This document shows positions 6,162 to 6,214 of a stretch of 6,214 nt of DNA, in pieces. A program made the translations under genes and the position numbers. The notes beneath the pieces are model-generated. The model was given only the letters and a program-made list of their open reading frames with translations. It was not told the origin of the DNA and ran no database searches. Source of the stretch: Saprospiraceae bacterium (GTDB lineage Bacteria > Bacteroidota > Bacteroidia > Chitinophagales > Saprospiraceae); the NCBI GenBank assembly GCA_023300835.1, contig JALZVB010000397.1:1-6214 (forward strand), given 5' to 3'. Each line of letters begins with the position of its first letter. Position 1 is the first letter of the stretch.

Positions 6162-6214
6162 CCCAAGGTCAAAAAGAGACCTACTTCGCTTTGCTCAGAA
6201 ATAAAAAAGGCCAT
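6162..6214. repeat. second, cut-off copy of the motif/A-tract module
   Basis: CCCAAGGTCAAAAA, then ACTTCGCT, then AAATAAAAAAGGCCAT parallels CCCTAGGTCAAAAA, ACGATTCGCT and AAAAACAAAAAAAGTCAT at 6000-6050. The distance from the first C to the G after the A-tract is 46 bases in the first copy and 47 in the second. The A-tract plus GGCCAT looks like the left arm of another terminator hairpin whose right arm lies beyond the window. That part is a prediction. Confidence 0.5.

Larger units (their letters stand above)
6001..6175. repeat. three copies of a CCNAGGTCAARAA motif
   Basis: Copies lie at 6001-6013 (CCTAGGTCAAAAA), 6097-6109 (CCGAGGTCAAGAA) and 6163-6175 (CCAAGGTCAAAAA), all in the same orientation. 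They differ only at the third base and at one A/G position. The first and third have an extra C in front and share further sequence downstream, including TTCGCT and an A-tract. The function is unknown; a dispersed intergenic repeat is one possibility. Confidence 0.65.
5865..6214. other. 350-bp gene-free region with stacked hairpins and repeats
   Basis: No convincing coding frame, tRNA or rRNA is seen on either strand. The first 135 bases are AT-rich, with only weak inverted repeats. From about 6000 onward the sequence contains a bidirectional terminator, a perfect palindrome, a smaller hairpin and a repeated motif, listed separately. Confidence 0.7.

Noticed and set aside
6001..6175. CRISPR array
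   Set aside because: The three motif copies are only 13 bases long, unevenly spaced (96 and 66 bases), and no cas gene is present.
6155..6214. A 19-codon minus-strand frame starting at the window edge (MAFFISEQSEVGLF...)
   Set aside because: Very short, and it overlaps the repeated module. The ATG is better explained as part of a hairpin arm.
5865..6214. tRNA or small structured RNA gene
   Set aside because: No cloverleaf or TPsiC-like sequence is visible; the hairpins are explained by termination and repeats.

Overview
The window looks like chromosomal DNA of a Bacteroidota bacterium. It is AT-rich, its genes lack obvious Shine-Dalgarno sequences, and sites like the phylum's -7 promoter box (TAnnTTTG) lie upstream of some genes. 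The protein families also fit: a TonB-dependent receptor with an N-terminal carboxypeptidase-regulatory-like domain, and a DUF2911 protein. Order (Flavobacteriia versus Saprospiria) cannot be settled from the sequence.

Layout, left to right. (1) The 3' end of a secreted or lipoprotein-like gene of unknown function, cut by the left edge. (2) Facing it, and overlapping its tail by 7 bp, a uridine kinase-like gene on the minus strand. (3) Divergent from that, across a 57-bp spacer, a concentrative nucleoside transporter (CNT/NupC family) on the plus strand. (4) After a probable weak terminator, a secreted DUF2911 protein with a TPR-like C-terminus, ending in a strong intrinsic terminator. (5) An 824-residue outer-membrane beta-barrel receptor that probably has its own promoter. 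(6) A 350-bp gene-free tail with a very strong bidirectional terminator hairpin, a perfect 20-bp palindrome and a short repeated module.

The kinase and transporter make a coherent nucleoside-salvage pair: the transporter imports a nucleoside and the kinase traps it as a monophosphate. DUF2911 and the outer-membrane receptor are envelope proteins with no visible functional link to that pair. The terminator between them suggests they are separate transcription units.

I found no clear new biological system. The part least explained by ordinary genes is the 3' intergenic region (about 6000-6214). There a CCNAGGTCAARAA motif occurs three times, and a module made of the motif, TTCGCT and an A-tract hairpin arm recurs with nearly identical internal spacing.
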